49,474 nucleotides of DNA, taken from contig CAUZFZ010000061.1 of the NCBI GenBank assembly GCA_963579025.1, positions 1-49,474 on the forward strand, in the 5' to 3' direction. Source of the DNA: CAUZFZ01 sp963579025. Its GTDB lineage: Bacteria > Planctomycetota > Planctomycetia > Planctomycetales > Planctomycetaceae. Shown one piece after another: positions 24,630 through 33,825 of the stretch. The notes under the pieces were generated by a model. That model was not told where the DNA came from and ran no database searches. It saw only the letters and a list, made by a program, of their open reading frames with translations. Within the stretch, counting starts at the first letter, position 1; every line of letters starts with the position of its first letter. Position numbers and translations under genes: made by a program.

Positions 24630-27600
24630 TCACTTCAACCGCGTCTTCTTCTGCTGTGAATCCAGCAACACACGGCCCTGTTCGTCCTTGATGAGTGCCT
24701 GGTTGTCGAAGGTGTCGTCGTCGATCCAGCGGTTGAAGCCCGTGCCGATCCAGCCGGTGGGCATGTCGATCGCACGCCAGTGGAATCCGCGTGACGAGGC
24801 GTCCCACGTGATCCGCCACTGTCCGCCGAGAACGTTCGAGGCGAAGTGCCTGTAGTGGTACGACTTTTCCTTCGGCTGATACGTCATCAGAGCCAGAGTC
24901 GTCATCTGCTGTTTGTCGTCGTACGAGCGGACGAGCAGGCAGCGCCCGCCGACCGCCCACGCGGTGCGCTCCGTGATCGCTTCCGTGATCGCTTCCGTGA
25001 TCGCTTCCGTGATCGCTTCCGTGGCGCCGTCCGGGAACCAGATCGATGGTTTGTTTGTTTGCTGAATCGACCAGTTCCCAACGAACTTCTGCAATATGGC
25101 GAATTCTTCTGCTTTGATGGCAGGGGCAGTCGACAGAGGGATGTCGCTGTCGACGGTGTCCGATTTTCGAATCCACGTCGCTCGCGTTTCGCCAACCGGC
25201 AGCCATTTGCTGGTCCTGTCAACCAACAACGTTTCGACTCGGTCTTTGCCGACGAACTGATCAGTCGTCGTTTCGGTGATTCCCGACTCGGGAGCGTACA
25301 CGTGAAGAGTGAGCGTGCTGGTTTCCGCGTTCCATGAACCGCGTCGATCGTAAATGAGTCCATTCGAATCAACCCCCCAGTCACGATATGCACCAATGTG
25401 CTCGTCGAACCCGGTCAACCGGAGGTACTCGTCGTCGCCCGTGTCGCTGGCCCAATGCCACAGCAGAAAGCGATCGTCGAGGATTTTGCGGACAATAGCC
25501 GAGCCTTTCATGGTCGACCGACTGCCATCGGCCGTCTTGAGTTCGGTCGTCAATTGCCAGTGACCGACCCAACGGTCGAACAGAGCCGGGTCATGTTTCG
25601 GCGCAGCGTATTCCGCTTCAAAGTTCTCCGGCAGGTTGTTGGCGTCAAAGGGAATCAGTTCGAGATCGTCGAAGACAGCGTTCCCCTTGCCGACCATCAC
25701 CAGCGCCAGACTGACATAGGCCGCCTCGGGGTGATTCGCAAAGTCGTCGAGCATCGTCAGTTGGTGCCATTCGCCGCGTTGGATTGTCACGGCACTGTGA
25801 CTCGTGCTGAGGTAGCGACGGTTCCTGTCGAAGTAGAGCAGCCCAAGACGCGCCATCCCCGACTCAACTTTGACCCAGCCTCGAGCCGCATACCGGAAGG
25901 CTCGATCAACGGGCGGCCGATTTGACGGAACGGTGGCGGCTTCTCCATCACCTTCGATCATCCAGCCACGCTTGCCCGTCCGGCCACCTTCGACGACTTC
26001 AAATCGCCATGCGTCTTTGGGGATCAGGTTTCCGTGCCCCCACGTCTGCGGATAAAGCTCACTGGCAGCCGTGTTTTCCAGCGACGGATCATTGATCAGA
26101 TTCACGCCGGCTTTGATTGGACCTGCCCCATACTCGGGCCGCCACCCCGGCCTTGCAACAAGTGGCTTCCGTGTCGGAACGAGTGATTTCGCCGGCGGCG
26201 GTGTGTCTGTCGCTGGCTTTTTCCTCGACTCGGGAAACGGCAATGGTGTGAGCGGCGCTCGCTCCAGTACGACCGTCATGTGATCGGGCTTGTCGCGGGG
26301 ACTGAAATCGGTTGGTCGTGAGTAATCCTCGTCGACCCAAGCCAGCTTGAGCCGGTTGCTACTTCGATTGGCTCCCACACGAATTCTCTGAAGCTCCACA
26401 CGAATTATCTGAAACCCGACTTCCTTGGCCGCGTCGAGCACCTGTACGACGACTTCGTGCATCGAATTCTCGTGAGCCGTAATAAGAACATCCGTCTTTC
26501 GCTTTGATTTGAGGACTTTGGGCAGATCGTTCAGGTTGGCAACGACTATCTCATCGACCATGACGACATTGCGCGCGTCGATTTCTACCATGATCGACTC
26601 TTCGTCGAATTCGAACTGAAAGATGCCGGACAGAGTCTTCGATCCATCGAGAGCACGCAGGGTGAAGTGCTTCGGGTCACGCTCAGTGTCGATCGTAAAC
26701 GTGCCCGCCGGAATCGGCGCGCCGCTATTCGGGTCAGTCATTGTCACGCCATGGCCATCGAACGTGATCGACATATTTCCGAGCTGTTCGGCGGACATCG
26801 CTTTCGCTTTCATGTGCCCGGAGACCGGAACCCACTTGCCCTGCAGGTGATCGTGACCCGGGAGGTTGGCGTCTTCTGCTTGAGTCACACTCTCCGGCAG
26901 CCGCCAGAGGCGAATGTCGAAATCACCGTCTTTCCGTTGTGTCCAGACACCGTCGACCAGCTTCTGATGGATACCACCACCACTGGCCAGCGTTCGGCCA
27001 TCTGGTGAGATTGCGAGTCGGGTCACGCACAGTGTGTCGACAGCAACGTGTCCGACTTCCAGGCCGCGTGCCATGTCGAAAACAAGTAGTGTCTGGTCAT
27101 AGCTGCCAGACACGAAGTGGCGTCCATCGGGAGTGAAGACGAGACTCGCGACGCGATCCTGATGCGCCTCAAAACGATGGACTTCTTTGCCAGTTGCAAC
27201 TTCCCAGACTTGAATCACTCCGTTCCCATCGCCGGACACAAGGTGCTGGCCATCCGGTGAGAACGCAAGACAATCCAGCGACCGGGCCTGCCTTCGAATC
27301 TGTGGCAGCACTTTGTGAGATTCTGTTTCCCAGATTTTCCATCCACCACTTGCCGTCCCGTGAGCCGCCAGTCGACCATCTGTCGTCATAGCCACCGCGT
27401 TACAGTACTTCACACTAATGTTGTGAACGGCTTCGCCGGTTTCGATGTCCCACAATTGGACACGACCGTCGTTCCCGCCGGACAGCAGCCGTTTTCCGTC
27501 TGGCGATACACAAATAGCGTTGACAGGTTTCGTGTGTCCTGAGAACTGTCGAACGGCGCGCCGGTCAGCCAGATCCCACAACGTGATACTGCCTCCGACG

Positions 27601-29858
27601 TGCGACGAAATCACACGCCCGCCGTCAGGAAGTACTGCTATGCCCCTCACATAATCACCGACCGGAATTCTCCGAACGACTTTTCGGGATGTCACGTCCC
27701 ATTGATAGAGAGATTTCTCACCGCCACCGGAGAACAGGTACTTTCCATCCAGTGAGAACTCAATGGCATTGATATCGTCCGTATGACCGACCAGGCGACC
27801 GGACTCGGCTATCTGAATCTCCTGGAGTCGTGGGCGTGTCGACTGCGTTCGCTTCGCTTGCGGGATCAGCAACGGTTTCAGCGAGTTCGCATAGGTATTC
27901 GCACGCCATTCGTCGTTGGTCTCAACATTCAACAGCACCGATTCCCACAACCCTTCCTGACGGTCGAAGTCCGACTTGAACTGTACAACGGCGTAACGTC
28001 CTTCAGGCAGGCCGAGGAATCTGTCCATCAATTGCACTTCGTGGAGGGTTCGCTGCGTGGCGTTCCCAAACGTGTCTCGCAGTCCCTGAATCGAACTCGA
28101 AAACTGTCCCCGAGTCGCGGCCCGCTTTCCGATCGCCGACAGCGAGTCGTACGCGGCGCCGAACGAGCCTTTGTCCAATAAGGCTAGAAACGCCTGTGCG
28201 GACTTGACCACGTCCTGTTGCAATTCGTCCAGCACGGGAGGCGCAGCAGATTCGTCGCGCGGCAGCGTCGTTGGCGCTTCTGCAGCCCGTCTCACTTCGA
28301 TAATCTGACGCCCCATCCTGCTCACGAATATGTTTTCGCGGCTAACAGAGACTGCGGTGTCGCCACTCACCGTGACTCGGAACTTGTCAGCCGGCAACCA
28401 GAATATCGAAGTCCCGGAATTGACGTCGAGGACACGGAATGAGTCTCCGTCGCGACTGACCGTGACCTGGACCCCGTCAACTTCGGACCGTACTTCGAAG
28501 TTCCCCTTTGTCGTCGCGATGTAGATCACGGCGGCCAGGAGCGTCACGATCCCTGACAACAGGACGATTGGTCTGAGTCCTGTCCGCTGAGACGACTGTT
28601 CAATAGCTGCATGCGTTTCGTCTCCCGTAAATGCAGACAGGGCTGCCGCGACATCTGCCGGAGTTTGAAACCGCGCATCCGGGTCTTTGGCCATCATTCG
28701 CTCGACGATGGCAGCAAGTTCGTCAGGAACGTCGTCCCGGTGTTCTCCCAGGGGCGGCGGAGCCTGTTCCATGTGAGCCTTAAGCTTGTCCACGACCGAA
28801 TCGGCAGCGAACGGCGGCTGTCCGGTGAGCAGATAACGGAGCGTGCAGCCCAGACTGTAGATGTCCGCGCGGATATCGGCCGAATGTGCATCGCGGGCCT
28901 GTTCCGGTGCAATGTAGTCAGGTGTCCCCATCACGCTGCCGAATGTCGTCAGGTGCAGCGGTGCGGTGTCGCCTTCGGATGAGCCTGTCGAGTCGGCTTC
29001 AATGATCGCTTCTTCAGTCGCGAAGCCGGCCAGTCCGAAGTCCAGAATGCGAACCTGTCCATCCGGACTCAGCATCAGGTTGTGCGGCTTGATGTCACGA
29101 TGAACCATGCCCTTGTCGTGAGCGTGCTGCAGCCCCAGAGCCGCCTGTCGGATGTAGTCGCACGCTTCGTTGACTGGCAGTTGACCGCGTCGCGACACGA
29201 CGGCAGCCAGGTCCGTCCCTTCCACAAACTCCATCGCGAGGAAATGTACGTCGCCGGCCTGCTCTGCATCGTAAGCCGCCACGATGTTGGGATGAGCAAG
29301 CTGAGCCGCAGCCTGCACCTCGCGCCGAAATCGCTCAACCGCCTGCGGGTGCCCGATCAGTTGCGGGTTGATCAGCTTCAGCGCGACCGGCCGGTTCATC
29401 AGCCGATGCTGAGCACGATAAACCGACCCCATGCCGCCCTGGCCGATCTGATCAATGATCTGGTAGCGCGGATGATTCTGCAGTTCGGCCGGCAATTCCG
29501 ACACCTCGATGAGGGCCCCGGGCTGCACCAGCATCGTGGCTGCATGGTTCGACTCAACAGCGGCGGCTTCGTCTGTCGCGTGGCTGGCAGGTGACGGTGC
29601 ATCGGCGTCAGTACCGTGTACCGTGTCGGCGGTGGACTCACTGGCAGGTGCGTCCGTTGCAAGCGGCTCCTGACGCGGCTCCGGTAAAGATCGCACCAAT
29701 CCCGTAAAGGTGTCGTCCGCGAGGCTCAGCAGGGTTTCATGGCATTCTTCGCAGTGATCGAGGTGCTCCTCAATTTCCGAAGTCTGGTCCGGTTCGAGTT
29801 TGCCGAGTCCGAAGTCGACAAGCTGCTGTTGCTGAGGGTGTTGTGACGACTTGCTCAC
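24630..29858 (-). CDS. giant Ser/Thr protein kinase with WD40 and multiple outer domains
   Basis: 1742 residues from GTG 29858 (GGGAG 8 nt upstream). Residues 30-45 hold an anti-sigma-type zinc motif (HLDHCEECH). The kinase domain spans about 132-400: GQGGMGSVYRA, Lys161, HRDIKPHN with Asp255, DFG at 273-275, GTPDYIAPEQ. A membrane helix lies at about 428-450. Then come a DUF4019-like region (538-660), WD40 repeats (about 686-985), a TIGR03067-like region (LQGKWVPVSG, about 1004), an ExbD/TolR-like segment (about 1098-1156), a jelly-roll-like region (1250-1405) and two DUF1579-like regions (from 1426 and 1584). The 12-bp repeat at 24969 encodes TEAI repeats. It follows the ECF sigma gene, implying signalling that couples kinase and sigma factor. 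Confidence 0.93.
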   Translation of the reverse strand: MSKSSQHPQQQQLVDFGLGKLEPDQTSEIEEHLDHCEECHETLLSLADDTFTGLVRSLPEPRQEPLATDAPASESTADTVHGTDADAPSPASHATDEAAAVESNHAATMLVQPGALIEVSELPAELQNHPRYQIIDQIGQGGMGSVYRAQHRLMNRPVALKLINPQLIGHPQAVERFRREVQAAAQLAHPNIVAAYDAEQAGDVHFLAMEFVEGTDLAAVVSRRGQLPVNEACDYIRQAALGLQHAHDKGMVHRDIKPHNLMLSPDGQVRILDFGLAGFATEEAIIEADSTGSSEGDTAPLHLTTFGSVMGTPDYIAPEQARDAHSADIRADIYSLGCTLRYLLTGQPPFAADSVVDKLKAHMEQAPPPLGEHRDDVPDELAAIVERMMAKDPDARFQTPADVAAALSAFTGDETHAAIEQSSQRTGLRPIVLLSGIVTLLAAVIYIATTKGNFEVRSEVDGVQVTVSRDGDSFRVLDVNSGTSIFWLPADKFRVTVSGDTAVSVSRENIFVSRMGRQIIEVRRAAEAPTTLPRDESAAPPVLDELQQDVVKSAQAFLALLDKGSFGAAYDSLSAIGKRAATRGQFSSSIQGLRDTFGNATQRTLHEVQLMDRFLGLPEGRYAVVQFKSDFDRQEGLWESVLLNVETNDEWRANTYANSLKPLLIPQAKRTQSTRPRLQEIQIAESGRLVGHTDDINAIEFSLDGKYLFSGGGEKSLYQWDVTSRKVVRRIPVGDYVRGIAVLPDGGRVISSHVGGSITLWDLADRRAVRQFSGHTKPVNAICVSPDGKRLLSGGNDGRVQLWDIETGEAVHNISVKYCNAVAMTTDGRLAAHGTASGGWKIWETESHKVLPQIRRQARSLDCLAFSPDGQHLVSGDGNGVIQVWEVATGKEVHRFEAHQDRVASLVFTPDGRHFVSGSYDQTLLVFDMARGLEVGHVAVDTLCVTRLAISPDGRTLASGGGIHQKLVDGVWTQRKDGDFDIRLWRLPESVTQAEDANLPGHDHLQGKWVPVSGHMKAKAMSAEQLGNMSITFDGHGVTMTDPNSGAPIPAGTFTIDTERDPKHFTLRALDGSKTLSGIFQFEFDEESIMVEIDARNVVMVDEIVVANLNDLPKVLKSKRKTDVLITAHENSMHEVVVQVLDAAKEVGFQIIRVELQRIRVGANRSSNRLKLAWVDEDYSRPTDFSPRDKPDHMTVVLERAPLTPLPFPESRKKPATDTPPPAKSLVPTRKPLVARPGWRPEYGAGPIKAGVNLINDPSLENTAASELYPQTWGHGNLIPKDAWRFEVVEGGRTGKRGWMIEGDGEAATVPSNRPPVDRAFRYAARGWVKVESGMARLGLLYFDRNRRYLSTSHSAVTIQRGEWHQLTMLDDFANHPEAAYVSLALVMVGKGNAVFDDLELIPFDANNLPENFEAEYAAPKHDPALFDRWVGHWQLTTELKTADGSRSTMKGSAIVRKILDDRFLLWHWASDTGDDEYLRLTGFDEHIGAYRDWGVDSNGLIYDRRGSWNAETSTLTLHVYAPESGITETTTDQFVGKDRVETLLVDRTSKWLPVGETRATWIRKSDTVDSDIPLSTAPAIKAEEFAILQKFVGNWSIQQTNKPSIWFPDGATEAITEAITEAITEAITERTAWAVGGRCLLVRSYDDKQQMTTLALMTYQPKEKSYHYRHFASNVLGGQWRITWDASSRGFHWRAIDMPTGWIGTGFNRWIDDDTFDNQALIKDEQGRVLLDSQQKKTRLK
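24969..25024 (-). repeat. 12-bp tandem repeat inside the kinase gene
   Basis: The unit TTCCGTGATCGC (plus strand) is present in more than four nearly identical copies. It encodes Thr-Glu-Ala-Ile repeats near residue 1620 of the kinase. The unit is a multiple of three, so copy changes keep the frame. It lies in a loop of the second DUF1579-like region. Confidence 0.9.
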
Positions 29859-29974
29859 GTCTGTTCTCCCGAGAAAGTCAGGGTTCACAAGGAGAAGTGC
29901 CAAACTCCAATAAAACCCTCTCCAGAATCTACGAGAATCTGAGAATCTCCGTCCTCGCTCCACACGCAATCAGG

Positions 29975-30565
29975 TCACACACCGTCGACCAGACCAGCCG
30001 CTTCAACTCGTAAAGCATGAAGGACTCTACTCTTAGCCAGCTGAACGGCCTTCAGACTGATACCCAGTTCCCTGGCGACATCTCTGCCTTTTTCATTTCG
30101 GTACATCTGCCTCTGGAACGCGTCCCACGTCGTCTCCTGAAATCGAGGCCGAATCTGCTCCATGAGGTGCGACAGGACATTTCGGTCGTGCTCGGCATTC
30201 CAGATACGACTGGCGTTGCTGGATTCGTCCTCGAGTTCTCGCAACTGATCATGCACGCTGCTCCCGCCTTTCGCGTCAGGTTGGTGCTTCCTTGACCGCC
30301 AGAAGTTCTGCAGCCGATGCACAAGGATTATCCTCAGCCAGCTACGGAATGCGCCGATGCGTCCAGAATGTTCAAATGCCGGTAACTCGCGGGCAACTGT
30401 CACCAGCACGTCCTGCACCAGATCATCGACGTCTGAAGGCTGCAGCGCATACTTCCTCAGCCACACCTGAAGCAGCGGTGTGTAAATGGATGCAAGCCGC
30501 GTCCAGGATTCGGAGCCGGAATCGCTACGGGCCTGATCGAGCAGACTGACGGATGTATGGCTCAT
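29975..30565 (-). CDS. ECF-type RNA polymerase sigma factor
   Basis: 196 residues with sigma region 2 (QPSDVDDLVQDVLVTVAREL, then FRSWLRIILVHRLQNFWR) and region 4 helix-turn-helix (RDVARELGISLKAVQLAKSR). Planctomycetes encode many ECF factors genetically linked to Ser/Thr kinases, and this one sits 116 bp upstream of the kinase gene in the same direction. The kinase carries an anti-sigma-like zinc motif at its N-terminus, so it may hold or control this sigma factor. Length and motifs are complete. Confidence 0.92.
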   Translation of the reverse strand: MSHTSVSLLDQARSDSGSESWTRLASIYTPLLQVWLRKYALQPSDVDDLVQDVLVTVARELPAFEHSGRIGAFRSWLRIILVHRLQNFWRSRKHQPDAKGGSSVHDQLRELEDESSNASRIWNAEHDRNVLSHLMEQIRPRFQETTWDAFQRQMYRNEKGRDVARELGISLKAVQLAKSRVLHALRVEAAGLVDGV

Positions 30566-30638
30566 GAATCGATCGCTCTAGCCAGTAGGGCCGGTTCCTA
30601 CCGGCCGAATCGTTCTTTCGTACGAATCGGCGAGAATG

Positions 30639-30808
30639 CAAGCTTGAAACGCAAGCGAGTGAGTCGGACCGTAAGGACCTGCACAACAATAACTTACCGT
30701 TTCCGTTTGCCCCTCACCCTGCCCTCTCCCCGGCGGGGAGAGGGTACATGCGGAAAGTTATTGTTGTGCAGGACCGTAAGTGATTCACTCGCTTGCGCTT
30801 CGGGCTTG
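30639..30808. repeat. outer palindrome (CGCAAGCGAGTGA arms)
   Basis: The left arm 30639-30662 and the right arm 30785-30808 are inverted copies with 3 mismatches in 24 positions; the core is CGCAAGCGAGTGA. Removing the inner element and one copy of the direct repeat would restore a compact palindrome of about 65 bp with a short loop. Such CGCAAGCGAGTGA palindromes recur in planctomycete intergenic DNA to my knowledge, but no second copy was seen in this window. Confidence 0.75.
30676..30770. mobile_element. small inverted-repeat element with flanking 10-bp direct repeat
   Basis: The ends CCTGCACAACAATAACTT (30678-30695) and its exact reverse complement (30755-30772) enclose 59 bp that include a CCCTCTCCCC-GG-CGGGGAGAGGG palindrome. 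GGACCGTAAG occurs at 30666-30675 and again at 30771-30780, directly flanking the element. This fits a target-site duplication from insertion of a MITE-like element. The exact boundary is uncertain by 1-2 bases because arm and direct repeat overlap. No transposase is encoded. Confidence 0.7.
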
Positions 30809-30922
30809 TATGGTCGTCCAATGTGGCGCTGTCCGATTAGATCGTTCTGTAGATCATTGTGTCCCGACGCGTCAAACTCCGCTGATTGCCTCGCCATCGA
30901 TTGTCCTGCCGGAGAAATTTCC

Positions 30923-31915
30923 ATGCCACGGTTCATTTCCGCCACCGCCGTCGCAGTTGTTTTGCTGCTCCTGATCACGACCGACGCGTTCGCGCAGTCA
31001 CCACCGAAGATGACCAGCGACGACGTCGACCGACTGGTCAAAGAGCTTTCCAACTGGGGACGGTGGGGCAAAGACGATCAGCTGGGCACGTTGAATCTGA
31101 TCACACCAAAAAAACGCCAGCAGGCGGCGAAGCTGGTGCAACGAGGTGTGTCGGTTTCACTGGCTCACAACGTCGAAAAGTCCGAGGCCCCGGACAACCC
31201 GCGTCCGTTCGAACACAAGATGCTGGCTTTCGGTAAAGGCAGCACAGGGCAGTGGGCGATGGATAACTACAGCGTCTCGTATCACGGTCTGGCCCACACG
31301 CACATGGATTCGCTCTGTCACCTGTTCTTCCGCGGAAAAATGTACAACGGTTTTTCGCGTGACGAGGTCCTCGAAAGTGGAGCGTCGAAACTTGGCATTC
31401 AGAACATCAAAGGCGGCATCTTTACTCGGGGCATATTGATCGACATCCCCCGGCTGCGGGGCGTGCGGTTTCTTGAACCGGGTTCGCCCATCCTGCCCGA
31501 CGAACTGACGGCATGGGAAAAACGTGCCGGTGTGAAAGTCAGCAGCGGTGATGTGATCTTTATCCGCACGGGCCGTTGGGCACGGCGTGAACTGACCGGT
31601 CCGTGGGACGCCGGCAAAGACGGACTTGCCGGACTGCACGCGTCATGCGCGCCTTGGCTCAAGGAACGTGACATCGCAATGCTCGGCAGCGACGCGGCCA
31701 GCGATGTCATTCCTTCGGGAATTCCTGGCGTCTCGCACCCGATACACGTTCTGACGCTGCACGCGATGGGGGTTCACATCTTCGACAACTGCGATCTCCG
31801 TGAAATCGCGCGAGTCGCTGCCGAATTTAAGCAATGGGAATTCCTCCTGACCGCATCGCCGCTGGCCGTCGAAGGTGGCACCGGGTCACCGCTGAACCCG
31901 ATTGCGACCTACTGA
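30923..31915 (+). CDS. cyclase-family metal amidohydrolase (kynurenine-formamidase-like)
   Basis: 330 residues, exported (MPRFISATAVAVVLLLLITT, cleavage after DAFAQ). The metal site HTHMDSLCH gives His127, Asp129 and His133, the HxDxxxH pattern of the cyclase/kynurenine formamidase superfamily. WGKDDQLGTLNLITP near residue 49 and SGDVIFIRTGRW are also typical. The export signal and length point to the bacterial cyclase-family branch with unknown natural substrate, not to tryptophan catabolism. ATG 30923 follows GGAG by 8 nt. It is followed after 23 bp by the HpcH/HpaI aldolase. Confidence 0.88.
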   Translation: MPRFISATAVAVVLLLLITTDAFAQSPPKMTSDDVDRLVKELSNWGRWGKDDQLGTLNLITPKKRQQAAKLVQRGVSVSLAHNVEKSEAPDNPRPFEHKMLAFGKGSTGQWAMDNYSVSYHGLAHTHMDSLCHLFFRGKMYNGFSRDEVLESGASKLGIQNIKGGIFTRGILIDIPRLRGVRFLEPGSPILPDELTAWEKRAGVKVSSGDVIFIRTGRWARRELTGPWDAGKDGLAGLHASCAPWLKERDIAMLGSDAASDVIPSGIPGVSHPIHVLTLHAMGVHIFDNCDLREIARVAAEFKQWEFLLTASPLAVEGGTGSPLNPIATY

Positions 31916-31938
31916 GAATCCTGAGCAAAGAAAGCAAC

Positions 31939-32688
31939 ATGCCTCACAACTTTCGATCACGACTGAAGAACGGCGATAAGCTGGTCGGCACGATGGTCAC
32001 GCTGCCGACGCCATCCACGGCCGAGATCCTCGCCGATCAGGGATTCGACTGGCTGTTCATCGACGGAGAGCACGGACCGCTCGAAACGCCTGACATCCTG
32101 GGGATCCTGCAGGCGGTCAGTCATCGGACGGCCTGCATCGTGCGAGTCCCCGCGGGTGACGAAGTACCGATCAAAAAGGTGCTGGACCTGGGTGCGCACG
32201 GCGTCATTGCCCCGCAGATCAACACGGCCGATCAGGCAGCCGATGTCGTGCGATTCGCTCGCTATGCGCCGACTGGTGGTCGCGGAGTCGGCCTGGCCCG
32301 GGCTCATGGGTACGGTTTCCGTTTTCAGGAGTATGTTGAATCTGCCAACGAGACAGTCTCCGTGATTGTGCAGGCCGAACACGCTCAAGCCGTCGAGAAC
32401 ATTGAACAGATCGTGCAGGTGGAAGGCGTCGATGCAGTCCTGCTTGGCCCGTACGATCTGGCGGCAAGCCTTGGCAAGATGGGCCAGGTCGATGATCCGG
32501 TCGTTACCGATGCGATCGATCACATCACGCAGACATGCCAGTCCGCCGGTATGCCTCTGGGCTATTTCGGAGTGTCTGCGGAAGCGGTGACTCCGTACGC
32601 CGAACTCGGATACACATTACTCGTTGGCGGAGTCGACGTGCTGTTTCTGGGAGGTGGAGCAAAACGCATGCATGACGCACTGCGATAG
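31939..32688 (+). CDS. HpcH/HpaI aldolase family protein
   Basis: 249 residues of the class II pyruvate aldolase family, which cleaves or forms 4-hydroxy-2-oxo acids with a divalent metal. Landmarks: FDWLFIDGEHGPLE, APQINTADQAADVVRFARYA, VIVQAEHAQAVENIEQI and LLGPYDLAASLG. Start chosen at ATG 31939; the longer frame to 31834 overlaps the cyclase gene. Together with the cyclase it could form a short catabolic set, with substrate unknown. Confidence 0.92.
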   Translation: MPHNFRSRLKNGDKLVGTMVTLPTPSTAEILADQGFDWLFIDGEHGPLETPDILGILQAVSHRTACIVRVPAGDEVPIKKVLDLGAHGVIAPQINTADQAADVVRFARYAPTGGRGVGLARAHGYGFRFQEYVESANETVSVIVQAEHAQAVENIEQIVQVEGVDAVLLGPYDLAASLGKMGQVDDPVVTDAIDHITQTCQSAGMPLGYFGVSAEAVTPYAELGYTLLVGGVDVLFLGGGAKRMHDALR

Positions 32689-32698
32689 AGATGTTGAG

Positions 32699-33655
32699 TT
32701 AGCTGTCGCACACATCCAGCAACATCTTGAGCACCGGCTGGCTCGCAGTGGTATGGAGCGCTTCGACTCCATCACGTAGCGGAAATCGCCCGGAGATCAG
32801 CGGTTCCACCTGGACCTGCCCTGCCGCAAGAGCTGCGATCGCATCCGGGAACGGACCACATCGCGAACCAATCACGCTGACTTCATCAATGACGACGGGT
32901 GCCAGAGCCAGCGTCTGCTCACCCGCGACGGTTGTCTTAAGAACGACGGTGCCCCACGGTCGTACAAACTGCAACGCTGTCGGCAGACCGGTCGGTGATC
33001 CCGTGCAGTCCACGACAACGTCCACGTCCCGGTTGGGATGAGCATCGGTAAGCAACGTGGTCTCAATGTCCAGTCGGTCCAGAACAGCGAGTTTCTCGGT
33101 GTGTTTGCCGACGGCCATGACACGACAGCCGTATCCGTTCAGCACCTGAGCACACAGATTTCCCAGGCGTCCATCTCCCAGCACGACGACGAACTGTCCC
33201 GGTCTCACAAGCTGCTGCCGAAGAATCTGGAACGCCGCAGCCACCGGCTCAACGAACACGGCCACGTCGGTCGACAGTGAATCCGGAACGGCGTGCAGGT
33301 TTTTCTGCGGCACGGCGACGCGTTCGGCGAACGCTCCATCGTGATTCAGGATGCCGATCACGCTGCGATTCGGGCAGTGCGTTGGCAGGCCGGAACGACA
33401 GGTGTCGCAATCGAAGCACGAGCAGTTGATTTCGCCGACAACCCGCTTTCCTTTCAGCGGGCCGGATTCTGCAATACCGACGAACTCATGTCCGAGCACC
33501 CCTGCAAAGCCCATGTATCCCTGCATCAACTGCAGATCGGTTTCGCAGATACCGGCACATAGGACTCGCACGATTACTTCGTGCGATCCGGACTCCGGTT
33601 CCGGATGGTCCTCACGGAATTCGACTTCACGCCCCGACAGATAAACAGCTTGCAT
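32699..33655 (-). CDS. zinc-dependent MDR alcohol/sorbitol dehydrogenase
   Basis: 318 residues of the medium-chain dehydrogenase family. GICETDLQLM gives the catalytic Cys, GHEFVG the His-Glu pair, and CSCFDCDTCRSGLPTHC the structural zinc cluster. The nucleotide-binding glycine motif is VVVLGDGRLGNLCAQ. It is somewhat shorter than the usual 340-350 residues. It converges on the aldolase gene with 10 bp between the stops. NAD(H) versus NADP(H) and the alcohol substrate cannot be decided. Confidence 0.9.
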   Translation of the reverse strand: MQAVYLSGREVEFREDHPEPESGSHEVIVRVLCAGICETDLQLMQGYMGFAGVLGHEFVGIAESGPLKGKRVVGEINCSCFDCDTCRSGLPTHCPNRSVIGILNHDGAFAERVAVPQKNLHAVPDSLSTDVAVFVEPVAAAFQILRQQLVRPGQFVVVLGDGRLGNLCAQVLNGYGCRVMAVGKHTEKLAVLDRLDIETTLLTDAHPNRDVDVVVDCTGSPTGLPTALQFVRPWGTVVLKTTVAGEQTLALAPVVIDEVSVIGSRCGPFPDAIAALAAGQVQVEPLISGRFPLRDGVEALHTTASQPVLKMLLDVCDS

Positions 33656-33825
33656 CGACGGCTCTCCGAAATGATAGGTGAAGCGAATCTTCCAATGAGT
33701 CTGACAATCAGTGCAACTGTGACACCGATGTGAAACGCGTGACCCGATTCGCGGAAGTCTCTTGCGGGATGGTCTCCGGGTGTCGACAGTCTTGAAGGTG
33801 ACCTCACTGAAACTGATGACTAACG

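Larger units (their letters stand above)
30566..30922. other. intergenic region with nested palindromic repeats
   Basis: 357 bp between the divergent sigma-factor and cyclase genes. The centre, 30639-30808, is the nested inverted-repeat structure. The outer edges must hold two promoters. GGAG at 30911 serves the cyclase start. The plus ORF that begins at 30557 runs through the repeat and is not a real extension. Confidence 0.7.

Noticed and set aside
24969..25024. Possible CRISPR-like repeats
   Set aside because: Units are 12 bp, directly adjacent without spacers, and inside a coding frame.
30557..30922. 122-codon N-terminal extension of the cyclase gene
   Set aside because: It runs through palindromic repeats, while ATG 30923 has a ribosome site and begins a good signal peptide.
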